Shown: positions 48,410 to 61,317 of the stretch, in pieces | Layout: each line of letters opens with the position of its first letter | Numbering within the stretch: position 1 is the stretch's first letter | DNA from: Cymbidium sinense | Lineage: Eukaryota > Streptophyta > Magnoliopsida > Asparagales > Orchidaceae | Assembly (NCBI GenBank): GCA_021442155.1 | Contig: CM038215.1 | Span: forward strand, 10,006,976-10,070,975 | Direction: 5' to 3' | Length of the DNA: 64,000 bases | The notes under the pieces: generated by a model | Told to the model about the DNA's origin: nothing | Databases searched by the model: none | The model's input: the letters and a program-made list of their open reading frames with translations, nothing else | Translations under genes and position numbers: made by a program

Positions 48410-48881
48410 TTTATTAATAGAGAACAAATTAGATTCTTTCTTCTTGATTTCATCAACCAAGTAACACACCAAGTTCTCTAAGACACAAGGGACGACATAG
48501 ATAAAAAATGAGCACGAATAGATAAAATAAAAAACCCTATATAACTTGAACCGTCTCTACTGTAAAGACATAGTTCCATAAGCTGTAGATCGGATAAGCC
48601 GTTCTTCAGTTTCTCTAGTTCCCATCAGAACCAACCTTGCCTCTCAAGTGGCAGGATCCACCATTATATCCTCGATCTCTCCCTCCATCACCACAATGGT
48701 TGTAACCTTCGTCACTCCTCCCACATCCATAAGTACCAATGCTCTGACCACCACCTCCATATCCACCAGCACCTCCATATCTGCCACCACCACAATGATA
48801 AATGCTCGCTTCACCTCCAAAGACCATCTAGATCGAGCAGTTGATGGTGATGTTCTTGTCGCCAAGGTTCTACCCATTCTT
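48410..48881 (-). pseudogene. GR-RBP 3' fragment, retrocopy 8
   Basis: Sense start AGAATGGGTAGAACCTTGGC (Gln as TAG). The frame at 48615-48827 keeps the true Gly-rich tail: EASIYHCGGGRYGGAGGYGG, GGQSIGTYGCGRSDEGYNHC, GDGGRDRGYNGGSCHLRGK, ending near the family DGNW(R) end. One of the clearest coding remnants, about 70 codons. The plus frame at 48648-48992 is antisense. The UTR is complete. Paired with P0 copy 4. Confidence 0.87.
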
Positions 48882-49030
48882 AGGTTTAGTTTAGGTTTAG
48901 GTTTATTAGTTTTAGGGTTTACATTTATTTTAAATTTATTTAGTTACTTTAGGTTTAGGTTTAGGGTTTGGTGTTTAGGATTTAAGGTTTAGGGTTAGCG
49001 TTTAGGGTTTATAGTTTAGGGTTTAGGGAT
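48882..49030. repeat. Conserved linker between GR-RBP and P0 fragments
   Basis: 149 bp with AAATTTATTTAGTTACTTTA and repeated near-canonical TTTAGGG. The A tail of P0 is nearly absent here (TTTGAGATCCCTAAACCC on the sense strand). Confidence 0.8.
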
Positions 49031-49849
49031 CTCAAATGATTTCATAACAAATAAGAAATTACCAAATCAAACAAGTTGTTATCCTTTAACAACTAATAAA
49101 ACATGATAAAATAAAATGCTATTCAAAAATTCATAAAAATATTATTTCACAAAATGATTTAATTTCGAGAGATAATTAAATTTGATTTTATAAAAGGCCA
49201 ACAAAGCTTAGTCAAACAAGTTGAAACCCATATCACCATCAAATTCCTTAGTAGGCACTTCCTTTGTTCTCTTCCATTATAGAGCAACAGTAGGAGAAGT
49301 AGAGCATCAGGTGCAAGAGCCCCAAAATAAATTTACTAAGATCCTTCAAATACTCCTTAAACTTCTTGGCCAATGTGTATGTGTAATTAGTGGCAATCAT
49401 GATGATGAGGACATTCTTGTAAGTGTTGATGAACATGTGGGGCTGCAAGGGACGGATAAGAGAGGGCTAGTGAGAGAGAAGTGAGCATTGAAAGGATGGC
49501 AAAAAACTTCTAGATGAGATCATCTTCAGTGAGGTCAAGCTCCTCAAGACTGAAAATTGAACCATCATCAAACACAAACTGAACGACAAGGCCATAAGAG
49601 AATGTCATAATTCCTTAACGAAAGCATATCGAGGATCCCAACTTATCCTTTTAATCACATCCGGGTGATAATTTCAACAATTTGATCTTATGGGATGTTG
49701 AGAACTTGGAAGAAAGAAGTCTGAGGATCCAGACCATTGTCTTGGAGGAACCACAACATCAATAAATAATAACATGGAAACAACACCAACTTCATATTTC
49801 GCAACCACTTCACTAACTTCTTTAAGATCACCTTTCATAAAATCAATCA
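49031..49849 (-). pseudogene. RPP0: 60S acidic ribosomal protein P0, 3' fragment, copy 4
   Basis: This copy keeps the canonical C-terminal peptide of the stalk proteins: on the minus strand the end reads DGDMGFNLFD then TAA (stop at 49208-49210), the tail that normally contacts elongation factors. Upstream the frame at 49248-49448 shows [20 protein letters not shown] and [10 protein letters not shown], then a shifted Ala-rich hinge. The core and the 5' side carry many small deletions. Same sense order: P0, linker, GR-RBP copy 8. Confidence 0.9.
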
Positions 49850-52763
49850 GTTTACTGATTAGGGTTTAGGTTTTATGGTTTTATGATTTAAGGTTTAGGT
49901 TTTATTTAGTTTTGGGTTTAGGTTTAGGTTTAGTTTTAGTATTTTAGGTAGGTTTAGGTTTTAGGTTTTTTAGGGTTTGTGAATTTAGGATTTAGTTTTT
50001 TTTTTTGAAAATTAAGCAAATAGAAGGTTTAGTTTATTTTAGTTTTTTTTTTATTTTAGTTTATTTATTTAGGTTTATTTTTTATTTAGTTTAGTTTATT
50101 TATTTTAGGTTTTATTTAGTTTATTTTTTAGGTTTAGGTTTAGTTTAGTTTTTAGTCGAGTTTATTTTATTTTATTTTTAGGTTTATCTTATTTATTTTT
50201 TGGTTTTAGGTTTTATTTAATTTTTTTAGGTTTAGATTATTTTTTTTTATTTTATTATTTTATTTATTTATTTTTTATTTTTTTATTTTATTTTAGTTTA
50301 GGTTTTTTTTTTATTTTATTTATTTTAGTTTATTTATTTTATTTATTTATTTAGTTTAGGTTTAGTTTTATTTTATTTTATTTTGGTTTATTTTTTTAGT
50401 TTAGGTTTAGGTTTTATTTTTATTTATTTTATTTATTTTTTAGTTTAGATTTTATTTATTTTATTATTTTTTTTTATTTTATTTTATTTTACATTTAGTT
50501 TTATTTTATTTTTATTTTTTTATTTAATTATTTTATTTAGTTTAGGTTTATTTATTTATTTTATTATTTATTTTTTAATTTTATTTTTTAATTTAGGTTT
50601 TAATTTTATTATTTTATTTTATTTAGTTTAAATTTTTATTTATTTTATTTTAGGTTTCTTTTTATTTTTTATTTAGTTTAGGATTTTATTTTTTATTTTA
50701 TTTTATAGATTTAGGTTTTTATAGTTTATTTTAGTTTAAGTTTAGTTTATTTTTTTATTTTAGTTTATTTTATTTATTTTAGTTTAGTTTAGGTTATTTA
50801 GTTTTTATTTATTTAGTTAGTTTTAGGTTTAGGTTTATTTATTAGTTTATTTTTTTATTTTTAAGTATGTTTATTTTAGTTTTAGTTATTTTTAGTTTAG
50901 GTTTATTTTATTTTAGGTTTAGGTTTATTTATTTTATTTATTAGAGAAAGTTTATTTATAGTTTAGGATTTTTTTTAGTTTAGGTTTAGTTTTATTTATT
51001 TTAGGTTTATTTTAGATTTAGGTTTTATTTAGTTTTATTTTATTTTATATAGGTTTATTTTATTTTATTTTATGTTTAGTTTTTTTTTATTTAGGTTTTA
51101 TTTTAGGTTTATTTTATAGTTTTAGAAAGATTTTATTTATTTATTTTATTTTGTTTTATTTTTATTTTATTTTATTTTTAAGATTAGGTTTAGGTAAGGT
51201 TTTTTTTAGGTTTTATTTCATTTTATTTTTATTTAATTTAAGTTTAGTTTTTTATTTATTATATATTTAGATTTTATTTAATTTAGTTTTAGTTAAGTGT
51301 AGGGTTGGTTTGCAGTTTTAGGTCAGGTTTATTTTAGGGTTTATAGTTTTGGCATAATGTCAGTGGCCTAGTGCCTAGGGTAGGTTGGGTTTTAGAGGTT
51401 TGGGGTAGTGTTTAGTTAGGTCAGGGTTTAGGTTTAGGTTTAGGGTAGGTAGTCCAGTGGGTGTATGGTTTTGGGTTTAGGGTTTAGGATTTGTTTTAGA
51501 GTTTCTTATTGTTTATTTTTCTTTATTATTATTTTATTTATTTAGGTTATGGTTTTGTTTAGGGTTTTTTTAGGGTTTAGGGTAGGTTTAGGGTTTGGAT
51601 TTAGGGTTTGGGGTTTAGGGTTTAGGGTTTAGGGTTTTAAAAGTAAACCATATGTTTAGGTTTATATTTAGTTTATTTTATATATTTATTATATTTTATT
51701 ATTTTTATTTTTATTTATTTTTTTCTTTTATTTAGTTTATTTATTTTAGTTTAGGTTTTATTTTAGTTTATTTTAGGTTTAGGTTTATGTTTATGCTTTT
51801 CAGTTTAGTTTTATTTTATTTTATTTTTTTAGGTTTATTTTATTTCTTAGGTTTAGGTTTTAAGTTTATCTTTAGGTTTATTTTAGGTTTTGTTTTTAGT
51901 TTAGGTTTAGGTTTATTTTTTAGTTTATTTTATTTTATTTTAGTTTAGGTTTAGGTTTAGTATTTTATTTTAGGTTTATGTTTACATTTTATTTATTTTA
52001 GTTTAGTTTATTTAGGTTTAGGTTTTAGTTTAGGGTTTAGGTTTTATTTTTATTTTTAGCTTTACTTTTAGGTTTAGGTTTTATTTAGTTTTTTATTTTA
52101 TTTTATTAGGTTTATTTTATTTTGATTTTGTTAAGTTTTATTTTAAGTTTATTTTATTTTTGTTAAGTTTTTATTATTTTATTTTAGTTTAGTTTTATTT
52201 TATTTTATTTATAGGTTTAGGTTTTAGTTTAGAATTTATATTTTATCTTTTATTTTTAGGATTAGATTCTTTTATTAATATATTTTAGTTTTATTTAGGT
52301 TAGGTTTAGGTTTTGTTTTGGTAGGGCCTGGTTTACCATTTAGCTTTAGCAAGATTTTTAGGGTCAGTTAGGTCTTCAAGGGTTAGTTTAGGGTTTAGAG
52401 TTTAGGGCCCAGTAACCCAGGGTCAGGGTATGGTCAGGGTTTTAAGTAGGGTTAGGGCTTATGGTTTAAGCCAGTTTAGATTTAGTTCTTATTTTAGGGT
52501 TTGGGTTTGGGTTTAGAGTTTTTAGGGTTAGGGTTTTGGTTAGGGTTTAGGGTTTAGGTTTAGGGTTTTGTGGTTTAGTTTGGGTTGTAGGTTTAAGGTT
52601 GGGTTTAGATTTAGGATTTAGAGTTGTAGGTTTAGGGTTTAGGGTTTATTTTTTTTTATATTTTATGGTTAGGTTTAGTGTTTAAGTTTTTAGGTTAGTT
52701 TTAGTTTAAAGTTTAGGTTTTAGATTTAGGGTTCAGATTTTTATTTAAGCTTTAGGGTTTTAG
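49850..52763. repeat. Telomere-derived satellite, G-strand orientation, two units
   Basis: Landmarks at about 50009 and 51640, each followed by the degenerate TTTATTTTATTTT block. Canonical-like blocks lie at 51290-51630 and 52320-52660, with AGGGTCAGGG variants in the latter. No gene remnant seen between the P0 break and the next GR-RBP tail. Confidence 0.87.
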
Positions 52764-53190
52764 TTTTTTTTTAGAGAACAAATTCAGATTAAACATTTCT
52801 TCTTTTCATTTCATCAACCAAGTAACACACCAAATTTTCTAAGACACATGTGATGACATAGATAAAAAATGAGGATGCATAAAGCAAATCAAAATCCCTA
52901 GATAACTAGAATCTCAGAAAAGATTCCATAAGCAGATGGATCACTGCTTCGTTCTCTATTTCCCATTTAACTACCGCCTCAAGAGTAGTGGGATCCACCA
53001 TCATATCCCCAATCTCTCCAGCCGTCACCACCACATCTGTAACATCCATTATGCATCCTACCTACATAACCACCACTACTCTGACCACCACCACCTCTAG
53101 ATCCCCACCACTGTGCATACTCCTCCTTTTGCACCACCTGATCTAGACCAGCATGGTTGATGATGTTCACGCCATCAAGGTTCTACCCAT
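52764..53190 (-). pseudogene. GR-RBP 3' fragment, retrocopy 9
   Basis: Sense start AAATGGGTAGAACCTTGATG (Gln as TAG), then NIINHAGLDQVVQKEEYAQW in the frame at 52979-53170, and GGGGQSSGGYVG, RMHNGCYRCGGDG, RDWGYDGGSHYS. This is the correct reading frame for most of its length. The UTR ends TTCTCTAAAAAAAAACT. Not paired with P0; the upstream side runs into satellite. Confidence 0.86.
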
Positions 53191-54960
53191 TTAGGTTTAG
53201 GATTAGTTTACTAGGTTTTAGGGTTTAGGTTTATTTTAATTTATTTAGTAACTTTAGGTTTAGGTTTAGGTTTTAGGTTTTAGGTTTAGGGGTTTTGGGA
53301 AGGTTTAGGGTTTAGGGTTTAGGTTTAGAGTTTAGGGTTTAGGTTTAGAGTTTTAGTTTATTTTAGGTTTAGTTTAGGGTTTAGGTTTGTGGGTTTAGGT
53401 TTAGGGTTTAGGGATTTTGGGTTTAGTGTTTAAGGTCAGGTTTTGTTTAGGTTTATGGTTGTAGGTTTAAGGTTCATGGTTTTAAAACAAAGTGAACCAA
53501 TAGATTTAGGTTTATTTTTTATTTATTTAGTTTAGTTTATTTATTTTAGGTTTATTTATTTTATTTATGTTTTATTTTAGTTTATTTTAGGTTTATGTTT
53601 AGGTTTAATTTTATTTTAGTTGAGTTTTGATTTTATTTATTTTTTTTAGTATGTTTTTTAGGGTTGGGTCTAGGTTTATGGTTTAGGGTTTAGATTTAGC
53701 ATTTAGAGTCAGGGTTTAGTTTTAGGGTTAGGGCTTTAGGGTTTAGTGTAGGTTTTGTGTTTAGGCTTTATGGTTTAGGGTTTTATGGTAGAGTTTTTGG
53801 GTTTTGGGTTTTGGGTTTTGGGTTTAGGTTTGTGGGTTTTAGGGATCACGGTTAGGCTTAGGGTTGGTTAGGCATTTTTTATTTATTTTATTATTTTATT
53901 ATTTTTATTTTTAGGGTTTAGGGTTTCGGGTTTAAGTTTTAGGTTTAGGGTTCAAGTTTTAGTTTAGTTCTATTTTAAAATTAAGTAATCCAATAGGTTT
54001 AGTTTTTAAATTTTTTTAATTTATTTTTTATTTATTTTAGTTTATCTTACTTTATTTTTATTTAGGTTTATTTTTTAGTTTATTTTTTATGTTAAGGTTT
54101 AGGTTTATGTTTACTTTTAGTTTAGTTTTATTTTATTTTTTATATTTTAGGTTTAGGTTTTATGTTTTATTTTTAGGTTTAGGTTTAGGTTTAGGTTTTA
54201 AGTTTTTAATTTAGGTTTATTTTTCAATTTTATTTTTTTAGTTTAGGTTTAAGTTTTTTTTTGTTAAATTTATTTTATTTAGCTTACGGTTTAGGTTTAG
54301 TTTATTTTAGGTTAAGTTTTATGTTTTATTTATTTTTGTTTAGTTTATTTTAGATTAGGTTTAGGTTTATTTTATTTTATTTATTTTAGTTTTGGGATTT
54401 TTTTAGTGTTTAGTTTTATTTTTTTTTTATTTATTTTGTTTATTTTTCAGTTTAGGTCTTATTTAGTTTTTATTTTATTTTATTTAGTTTTATTTTATTT
54501 TATTTTCATGTAGTTTTATTTTATTTAGGTTTTATTTTAAGGTTTATTTTATTTTTAGTTTGTTTAGGTTTTATTTATTTTATTTTAGGTTTATTTTATA
54601 TTTTATTTTATTTTTGGGTTTAGGTTTAGGTTTAGGTTTTAGTTTTAGTTTAGGTTTTTATTTTATTTTATTTTTTTATTTTATTTAGCTTTTAGTTTTT
54701 TAATTTATTTTAATTTTAAGTTTTATTTAGTTTAGTTTTAGGATTTTAGGTTTTAGGGTTTAGGGATTAGGGATTAAGGTTTATTATTTAGGGTTTGGGG
54801 TTTAGGGTATAGGGTTTAGGGTTTTAGGGTTTAGGGTTAATGGTTTAGTGTTTAGGGTTTAGATTTTAGGGTTTTAGGGTTTAGAGTTTAGGGTTTAGGG
54901 TTTAGGGTTTAGGTTTTAGTTTTTTGTTTTAAGGTTTTTAGTTTTATTTTAGGGTTTTGG
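53191..54960. repeat. Telomere-derived satellite, G-strand orientation
   Basis: Linker string TAATTTATTTAGTAACTTTA at about 53234, canonical block, landmark variants at about 53488 and 53976, degenerate block, then a clean TTTAGGG block at 54745-54920. Confidence 0.88.
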
Positions 54961-55370
54961 TTTTTTTTTTTCTTAATAGATAACAAATTCTTCTTTTAGA
55001 TTTCATCAACAAAGTAACCCACCAAGTTTTTTAAGGCAGAAGCGACAACATAGATCCAAAATGAGCACGCATAAAGTAAAATTAATAACTCTAGATAACT
55101 AGAACCATCTATACCCCAGCTTCTCGAGTAGCGAGATCCACCATCATATCCTCAATCTCTCCCTCCGCCACCATCACGATTATAACCTCTATCACTCCTG
55201 CCACCTCCAGAACCACTACTACTCCGACCACCACCTCCATATCCACCACCACATCCAGATCCCCCACCACCACTATGATAACCGCCGCCTCCACCTTCTC
55301 TTCGATTGCCAGATCTAGACTGAGCCTATTTGACAGTGATGTTCCTGTTGTCAAGGTTCTTCCCATTCTT
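54961..55370 (-). pseudogene. GR-RBP 3' fragment, retrocopy 10
   Basis: Sense start GAATGGGAAGAACCTTGACA (NGKNLD, Gln as Lys). The true frame then reads NITVK-A-SRSGNRREGGGG, YHSGGGGSGCGGGYGGG, RSSSGSGGGRSDRGYNRDGG, GRD-GYDGGSRYSRS. The minus frame at 55109-55366 is the +1 reading of this Gly-rich tract (hence Val/Glu rich). The region around the stop is deleted, since the UTR follows early. The tail is T-rich against array. Confidence 0.86.
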
Positions 55371-56034
55371 AGGGTTTAGGTTTAGGTTTAAGTTTATTAG
55401 GTTTTAGGGTTTAGGTTTTTTTTTAATTTATTTACTTTAGGTTTAGGTTTGTGTTTGTTTTTAGGGTTTATGATTTAGGATGGGTTTAGGGTTTATGGTT
55501 TATGGTTTGGTATAAGGGTTATGGTTAGGTTTAGGATAGAGTGGTTTAGGTTTAGTTTAGGGTTTAGGTGCAGTGTAGGTTGTGAGGTTCTTTTATTTAT
55601 TTTAGTATATTTTATTTTTATTTTTATTTAGGTATATTTTTATTTTAGTTTTAGTTTATTTATTTTACTTTAGGGTTTATTTTTCATTTTTTTAGGCTTA
55701 TGTTTAGGTTTATTTTTTAGTTGAGTTTTATTTTTTATTTGATTTTTAGGTTTATGTTTTAGGGTTTTAGGTTTTATGGTTTAGGGTTTGGTTTTTAGGA
55801 TTATTTATTGGCAGTTTTAGTGTTTAGTTTTTGTGGTTTAGGGTTTTAGGTTTAGGGTTTTGGATTTTAGGATTTGGGTTTAGGGTTTTAGTGTTTGGGG
55901 TTTATGGTTAAAGGTTTAGGGTTTGGAGTTAGTTTTAGGGTTAGTGTTTTTTTAGTTTTTTTTTTTTAGGGTTTAGGGTTAGGGTTTATGGTTTAGGGTT
56001 TAGGTTTTAGTTTAAGGTTCAGAGTTTTTGGTTT
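55371..56034. repeat. Telomere-like array, G-strand orientation
   Basis: Linker string, canonical-like variants, a short degenerate part at 55590-55740, canonical-like variants to the next GR-RBP tail. This short unit (about 0.66 kb) lacks most of the degenerate block. Confidence 0.87.
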
Positions 56035-56473
56035 ATTTATTTAAAAGAGAATAAATTCAAATTCAACATTTCTATTTTTTGATTTCATCAACCAAGTAAC
56101 ACGCCAAGTTTTCTAAGACACAATTGATGACATAGATAAAAAATGTGCAGACATAGTGGAAATAAAAACCCTATATAGCAAGAATCATCTTAAAGAAAAG
56201 TTCCATAAGTAGATCGATCCATTATTTCGCTTTCTAGTTCCTTAGAACCACCGCCTATCGAGTAGTGGGATCCCATCATATCCTGATCTCTCACTCGACT
56301 ACCACTATAACCTCTCGCCTTTTCCTCCCCATAACCACCATCGCTCACCACCACCTCCATATCCACCACCTCCAGAGCCCCACCACCACCGAATAACTAT
56401 CGCCTCGCTTAGCCTCCACCATCGATCTAGATCGAGCCTAGTTGAGTGATGTTCTCACCATCAAGGTCGCCCT
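56035..56473 (-). pseudogene. GR-RBP 3' fragment, retrocopy 11
   Basis: The sense start is shortened: the telomeric CCCTAAG joins GGCGACCTTGATGG, so AATGGG is lost. SRSMVEAKRGDSYSVVVGL and Gly-rich words follow in shifting frames, then ERSGYDGIPLL- and the common UTR (GTTACTTGGTTGATGAAATC) ending TATTCTCTTTTAA. No frame above 60 codons survives on the sense strand. Confidence 0.82.
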
Positions 56474-59400
56474 TAGGGTTTAGTTTATTAGTTTAGTTTA
56501 GGGTTTAGGTTTACTTTATTAATTTATTTAGTTACTTTAGGTTTAGGGTTTGGGTTTAGGGTTTAGGGTTTAGGGTTTAGGGTTAGGGTTAGGGTTTATG
56601 GTTTAGGGTTTAGCATTTAGGGTTTAGCGTTTAGGGTTTAGGGATTAAAGTTTAAGGTTTTAGGGTTTAGCATTTTTTAGGGTTTAAGGTTTAGGGTTTA
56701 GCATTTAGGGTTAAATGTTTTTTCTTTTTTTTTTAAATTAAGTAAACTCATAGGTTTAAGTTTATTTAGTATGTTTAGTTTATTTTTTATATATTTTAGT
56801 TTACTTTATTTTTTATTTTTATTTTTTATTTTTATTTAGTTTAGTTAATTTATTTTAGGTTAACTTATTTTTGTTTAGGTATTTTATTTCAATTTATTTT
56901 GAGGTCTGATTTAAGTTTATTTTTTAGTTGAGTTTTATTTTTATTATATTGTTAGGTTTAGGTTTAAGTATTTTTTTTGGTTTAGATTTTAGGTTTTTAT
57001 TTTAAGTTTATTTTTAGATTTTTGGTTTTTATTTTAAGTTTATTTTAGTTTAGGTTTAGGCTTATTTTGTTTTGTTTATTTTAATTTTGTTTTAAGTTTA
57101 GGCTTTTTTTTAGTTTATTGTTTAGATTTATTTTTTATTTATTTTTAGGTTTAATTTTTAGGTTTAGGTTTTTAATTAATATTTATTTTATTTTATTTTA
57201 GGTTAATTATATTTTTATTTTACCTTTAGTTTATATTTTTGTAAGTTTTTTATTTTTAGATTTATTTTATATTTATTGTTTAATTTACATTTTATTTATT
57301 TTATTTTAGTTTATTTTTATTAGTTTATTTTATTTTATTTTCAAGTTTAGGTTTAGGTTTTAGTTTTATTTTGTTTTTGATTTTATTTATGTTTAGATTA
57401 TACATATATATATTATTTTGTTTTATTTAGGTTTATGTTTTTAGTTATTTTAGTATTAAGGATTTTTAGGGTCCTAGGGTTTATGGTTTAGGGTTTTAGT
57501 TTTGCCTGGTTTAGATTGGGCTTAGAGAGTTTTGTGGGTTGGGTTTTATGGTTTGGGCTTGTGGTTTTAGGTTTGTTTTTAGGGTTAGTTTAGAGTTTAG
57601 GCCAGGTTTGGATTTGGGTTTAGGTCGGTTTTTGGGTCAAAGTAGAGAGTTTTGGGTTTCTTAGGGATCAGGTTTTATGTTTTGCTGTAGGATTGCTGGT
57701 TTAGGGTTGTAGGTTTAAGATTTAGGATTTTAGAGTTTTAAAAAAATTCAACTCAGCATTTAGTTATTTAGTTTATTTTATATTTATTTTAGTTTAGTTT
57801 ATTTATCTTTAGTTTAGGTTTTATTTTAGTTTATTTTTAGGTTTAGGTTTATTTTTTTTAGCTTAGTTTTATTTTTACATATTTTGGGTTTAGGTTTTCT
57901 TTTTTTATTTTTAGGTTTAGGTTTAGGTTTTTATTTTATATTTTTAGATATAGATTTGAGGTTTATATTTTAGGTATATCTTTAGGTTTTATTTTTTAGT
58001 TTAAGTGTAGGTTTATTTTTAGTTTATTTTAATTTATTTAGTTTAAGGTTTAGGTTTAGTTTATTTTAAGTTTAGGTTTCAGTTATATTTATTTTAATTT
58101 AGTTTTAGGTTTATTTTATTTTGTTTATTTTAGGTTTAGGTTTTTTTAGTTTGGGGTTTAGGTCTGATTTTTTAATTATTTTAGGTTTACTTTTAGCCTA
58201 GAAGTTTATTTAGTTTTATTTTATTTTGTCAGGTTTATTTTATTTTATTTTACATTTTATTTTATTTAGGTTTTCTTTTTAGGTTTATTTTATTTTTTGG
58301 TTTAGGTTTAGATTTAGGTTTAGTTTTAAGTTTTAGTGCCCAATTTAATTTTAATTTTTTATTTAGGATTAAGTCTTTATTTTGTTTTTAGGTTTATTTT
58401 GTTTAGGTTTAGGTTTTAGGTTTAGTAGTTTAGTGGGTAAGATTTTGGGTTTGGGTTCAGGTCAGGTCAGTTTTGGGGCCTGGGGTTGGTCAGGTGGGGC
58501 CTGGTTCTGGATTTAGGGTGAGAGTTTAGGGTTTAGGTTAACATTTAGCTCAGGTTTAGGTTAGCCAATTATTATTATTTTTTATTTTATTTAGGTTTAG
58601 GTCTAATTTATTTTATTTTAGGTTTTATTTAGTTTAGTTTTAGTGGGTCATTAGTTTTGGAGGTCAGTGGTTTAGGGTTTGGGGTCAAGGGTGCAGGTTT
58701 AGGCTCAGGATTTAGGGATCAGGGTCAGGGTTTAGGGTTTAGGTTTAGGGTTTAAGGTTTAAGGTTTTAGTATTTAGTTTAGGGTTTAGTTTATGATTTA
58801 GTCAGGGTTTAGTTGGTTTAGGTTTAGGGTTTTTTATTTATTTTATTTATTTTATTTTTTTACATTACAAAACTTGTAGTTTACATATTTAGTTTAGTTA
58901 GTTTTATTTATTTATTTTAGTTTATTTTATTTTTTATTTTTATTTTTATTTAGTTTAGTTTATTTATTATGGCTTTATTTGTTTTAGTTTAGGCTTTTTA
59001 TTTTTGTTTATTTTTTAAGTTTTGCTTTAGGTTTAGGTTTATTTCCTAGTTTTGTTTTAGTTTTATTTTTTTTAGGTTTAGGTTTGATTTTTTATTTTTA
59101 TGTTTAGGTTTAGGTTTTTATTTTATTTTATTAAGTTTAGGTTTTAGCTTATTTTTTAGGTTTATTTTATTTTATTTTTAATTTTATGTTTAGATTTATT
59201 TTTAGTTTATTTTATTTTATTTAGTTTAGGTTTCTGTTTAGCTTTATGTTTTATTTATTTTAGTTTAGGTTTAGGTTTATTTTATTTTTATTTTGGTTTA
59301 GATTTATTTTTTTTAGGGTTTAGGTTTTATTTTTCATTTTTTTACGTTCTATTTATTTATTTATTTTTTAGGTTTAGTTTTTTGTTTATTTTTTATTTTA

Positions 59401-61317
59401 TTTTATTTTAGGTTAATTATTTTCTATTACATTTTATTTTTAATTTATTTAGATTTTTTATTCTTAGGTTTATTTTATTTTTAAGTTTAGTTTAGGTTTT
59501 TATTTTGATTTAATTATATTTATGTTAAGGTTTTAGTTTAGGTTTTATATTTTATATTTTATTTTATTTAGGTTTTGGTTTATTTATTTATTTATTTTAT
59601 TTTTATGTTTAATTTAGTTTAGGTTTAGGTTTTTAGGGTTTAGGGTTTAGGGTGTAGGGTTTAGGGTTTAGGAATTTAGGGTTTAGGATTTTGAGCCAGG
59701 AAAGGTTAGTATTGTGGTCAGGGAGGATTTTGTGTTTGTATTTATAAAAATATGGTTGTGTCACCTTTTAGGGTCTGTCCAAAGTTTGGAGTTAGGGTCA
59801 GGGTTTAAGATTTTGTTTGTGGTCCAAGGTTCAGGGTAGGGATCAGGATTAGTGGGAAGTGGTCAGTTAGGGGCCCATGGAGTGTGCAGGGCTCAGTGTC
59901 AGGTCAGTGGCCTAGAGAGCAATAGAAAGCCCAGGGCCCAGGGCACAGTAGGAGTTAGTTTGTGGCCTGGGTGGGTCAGTGGTTTTTAGGATTTAGGTTT
60001 AGTTTAGTTTAAGTTTAGTTTAGTTTTAGAGGTTGATTTTATTTTATTTTATTTTATTTGGTTTAGTCCCAGAATTTATTTTATTTTAGCTTTATTTAAT
60101 TTAGGTTGGTTTTTAGGTTTTAGGGTGTATAGGGTTTATGGTCAGTTTAGTCAGGTAGGGTTTAGGGTTTGGCCCAGGGTCAGGGCCTGAGGTAGGGTTT
60201 TAGGGTTTATGGTTTAGGATTAGTGTTTAGGGTTTATGGTTTAGAATTTTAAGGGTTAGGGTTTAGGGTGTAGGGTTTTTTTTATTTCTTTTTATTTTTT
60301 TAATTATTTAATTTATTTATTTATTTTATTATGTAAACTAATAGGTTTAGGTTTATTTAGTTTATTAAGTATATTTATTTATTTATTTTAGTTTATTTTA
60401 TTTTTAATTTTTATTTAGGTTTATTTTTATTTTTATTAAGTTTATTTACTTATTTTAAGTTTATTTATTTTTTTTAGTCTTTTTATTTTAGTTTATGTTA
60501 TAGGTTTAGGTTTATTTTTTAGTTTAGTTTTACTTTTATTTTTTTATTTAGGTTTAGGTTTTAGTTTTTAAATTTAGGTTTAGGTTTAGGTTTTTATTTT
60601 ATTTTTTTAGGTTTAGGTTTTAGGTTTAATTTTTGGTTTTATTTATTTGTTTAGGTTTAAGTTTATTTTTAGTTTATTTTATATTATTTAGTTTAGGTTT
60701 AGTTTATTTTAGGTTTAGGTTTATGGTTCCTTTACTTTAATTAAGCTTTCTTTTTTTTTTAGGTTTAGGTTTATTTTATTTTTATTTTAGGTTATGGTTT
60801 TCTTTTTAGTTTAGCATTTAGCTTTTATTTTTTTATTTATTTTTAGGTTCAATTTTTTGTTATATTTTTTAGGTTTAGGTTTTTATTTAGTTTTTGTTTT
60901 ATTTTATTTTAGGTTTATTTTATATATTTTAGGTTTAGTTTTATTTTATTTAAGATTTTAATTTTTTTTTAGTTTAGCTTTATTTATTTATTTTATTTTT
61001 TTTATGTTTTTGTTTATCATTTATTTTCTTTATTTTGGTTTAGGTTTAATTTATTTTTTATTTTATTTAGTTTAGTTTGTTTAGGTTTTTTGCTTTTTAG
61101 GTTTAGGGTTTAAGGTTTAGGGTGGTTTAAGGTTTAGTGTAGGTTTGGGGGTGTTTAAGGTTTATTTTAGGATTTAGGGTTTATGGTTTAGGGTTTTAGG
61201 GTTTAGGGTTTATGGTTTAGGGTTTAGTATTTTTAGGGTTTAATCCTTAAGGTTTAGGGTTAAGGTTTTAGGATTAGTGTTCAGGTTTTAATTTAGTGTT
61301 TAGGAGTTTTTATTTTA
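56474..61317. repeat. Telomere-derived satellite, G-strand orientation, at least three units, with a GC-rich island
   Basis: Clean TTTAGGG at 56530-56720, landmarks at 56733, about 57740, about 58865 and 60330, with degenerate blocks between. Canonical-like blocks lie at 58670-58830, 59630-59690 and 61100-61290. A GC-rich patch lies at 59690-59990. No gene fragment seen in these 4.8 kb. Confidence 0.87.
59690..59990. repeat. GC-rich CCCAGGG-type island 4
   Basis: Words such as GGCCCAGGGCAC and AGGGCTCAGTGTCAGG inside G-strand array. Its words are the reverse complement of those in the islands at 26.9-29.0 kb, as the polarity switch predicts. Confidence 0.75.
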
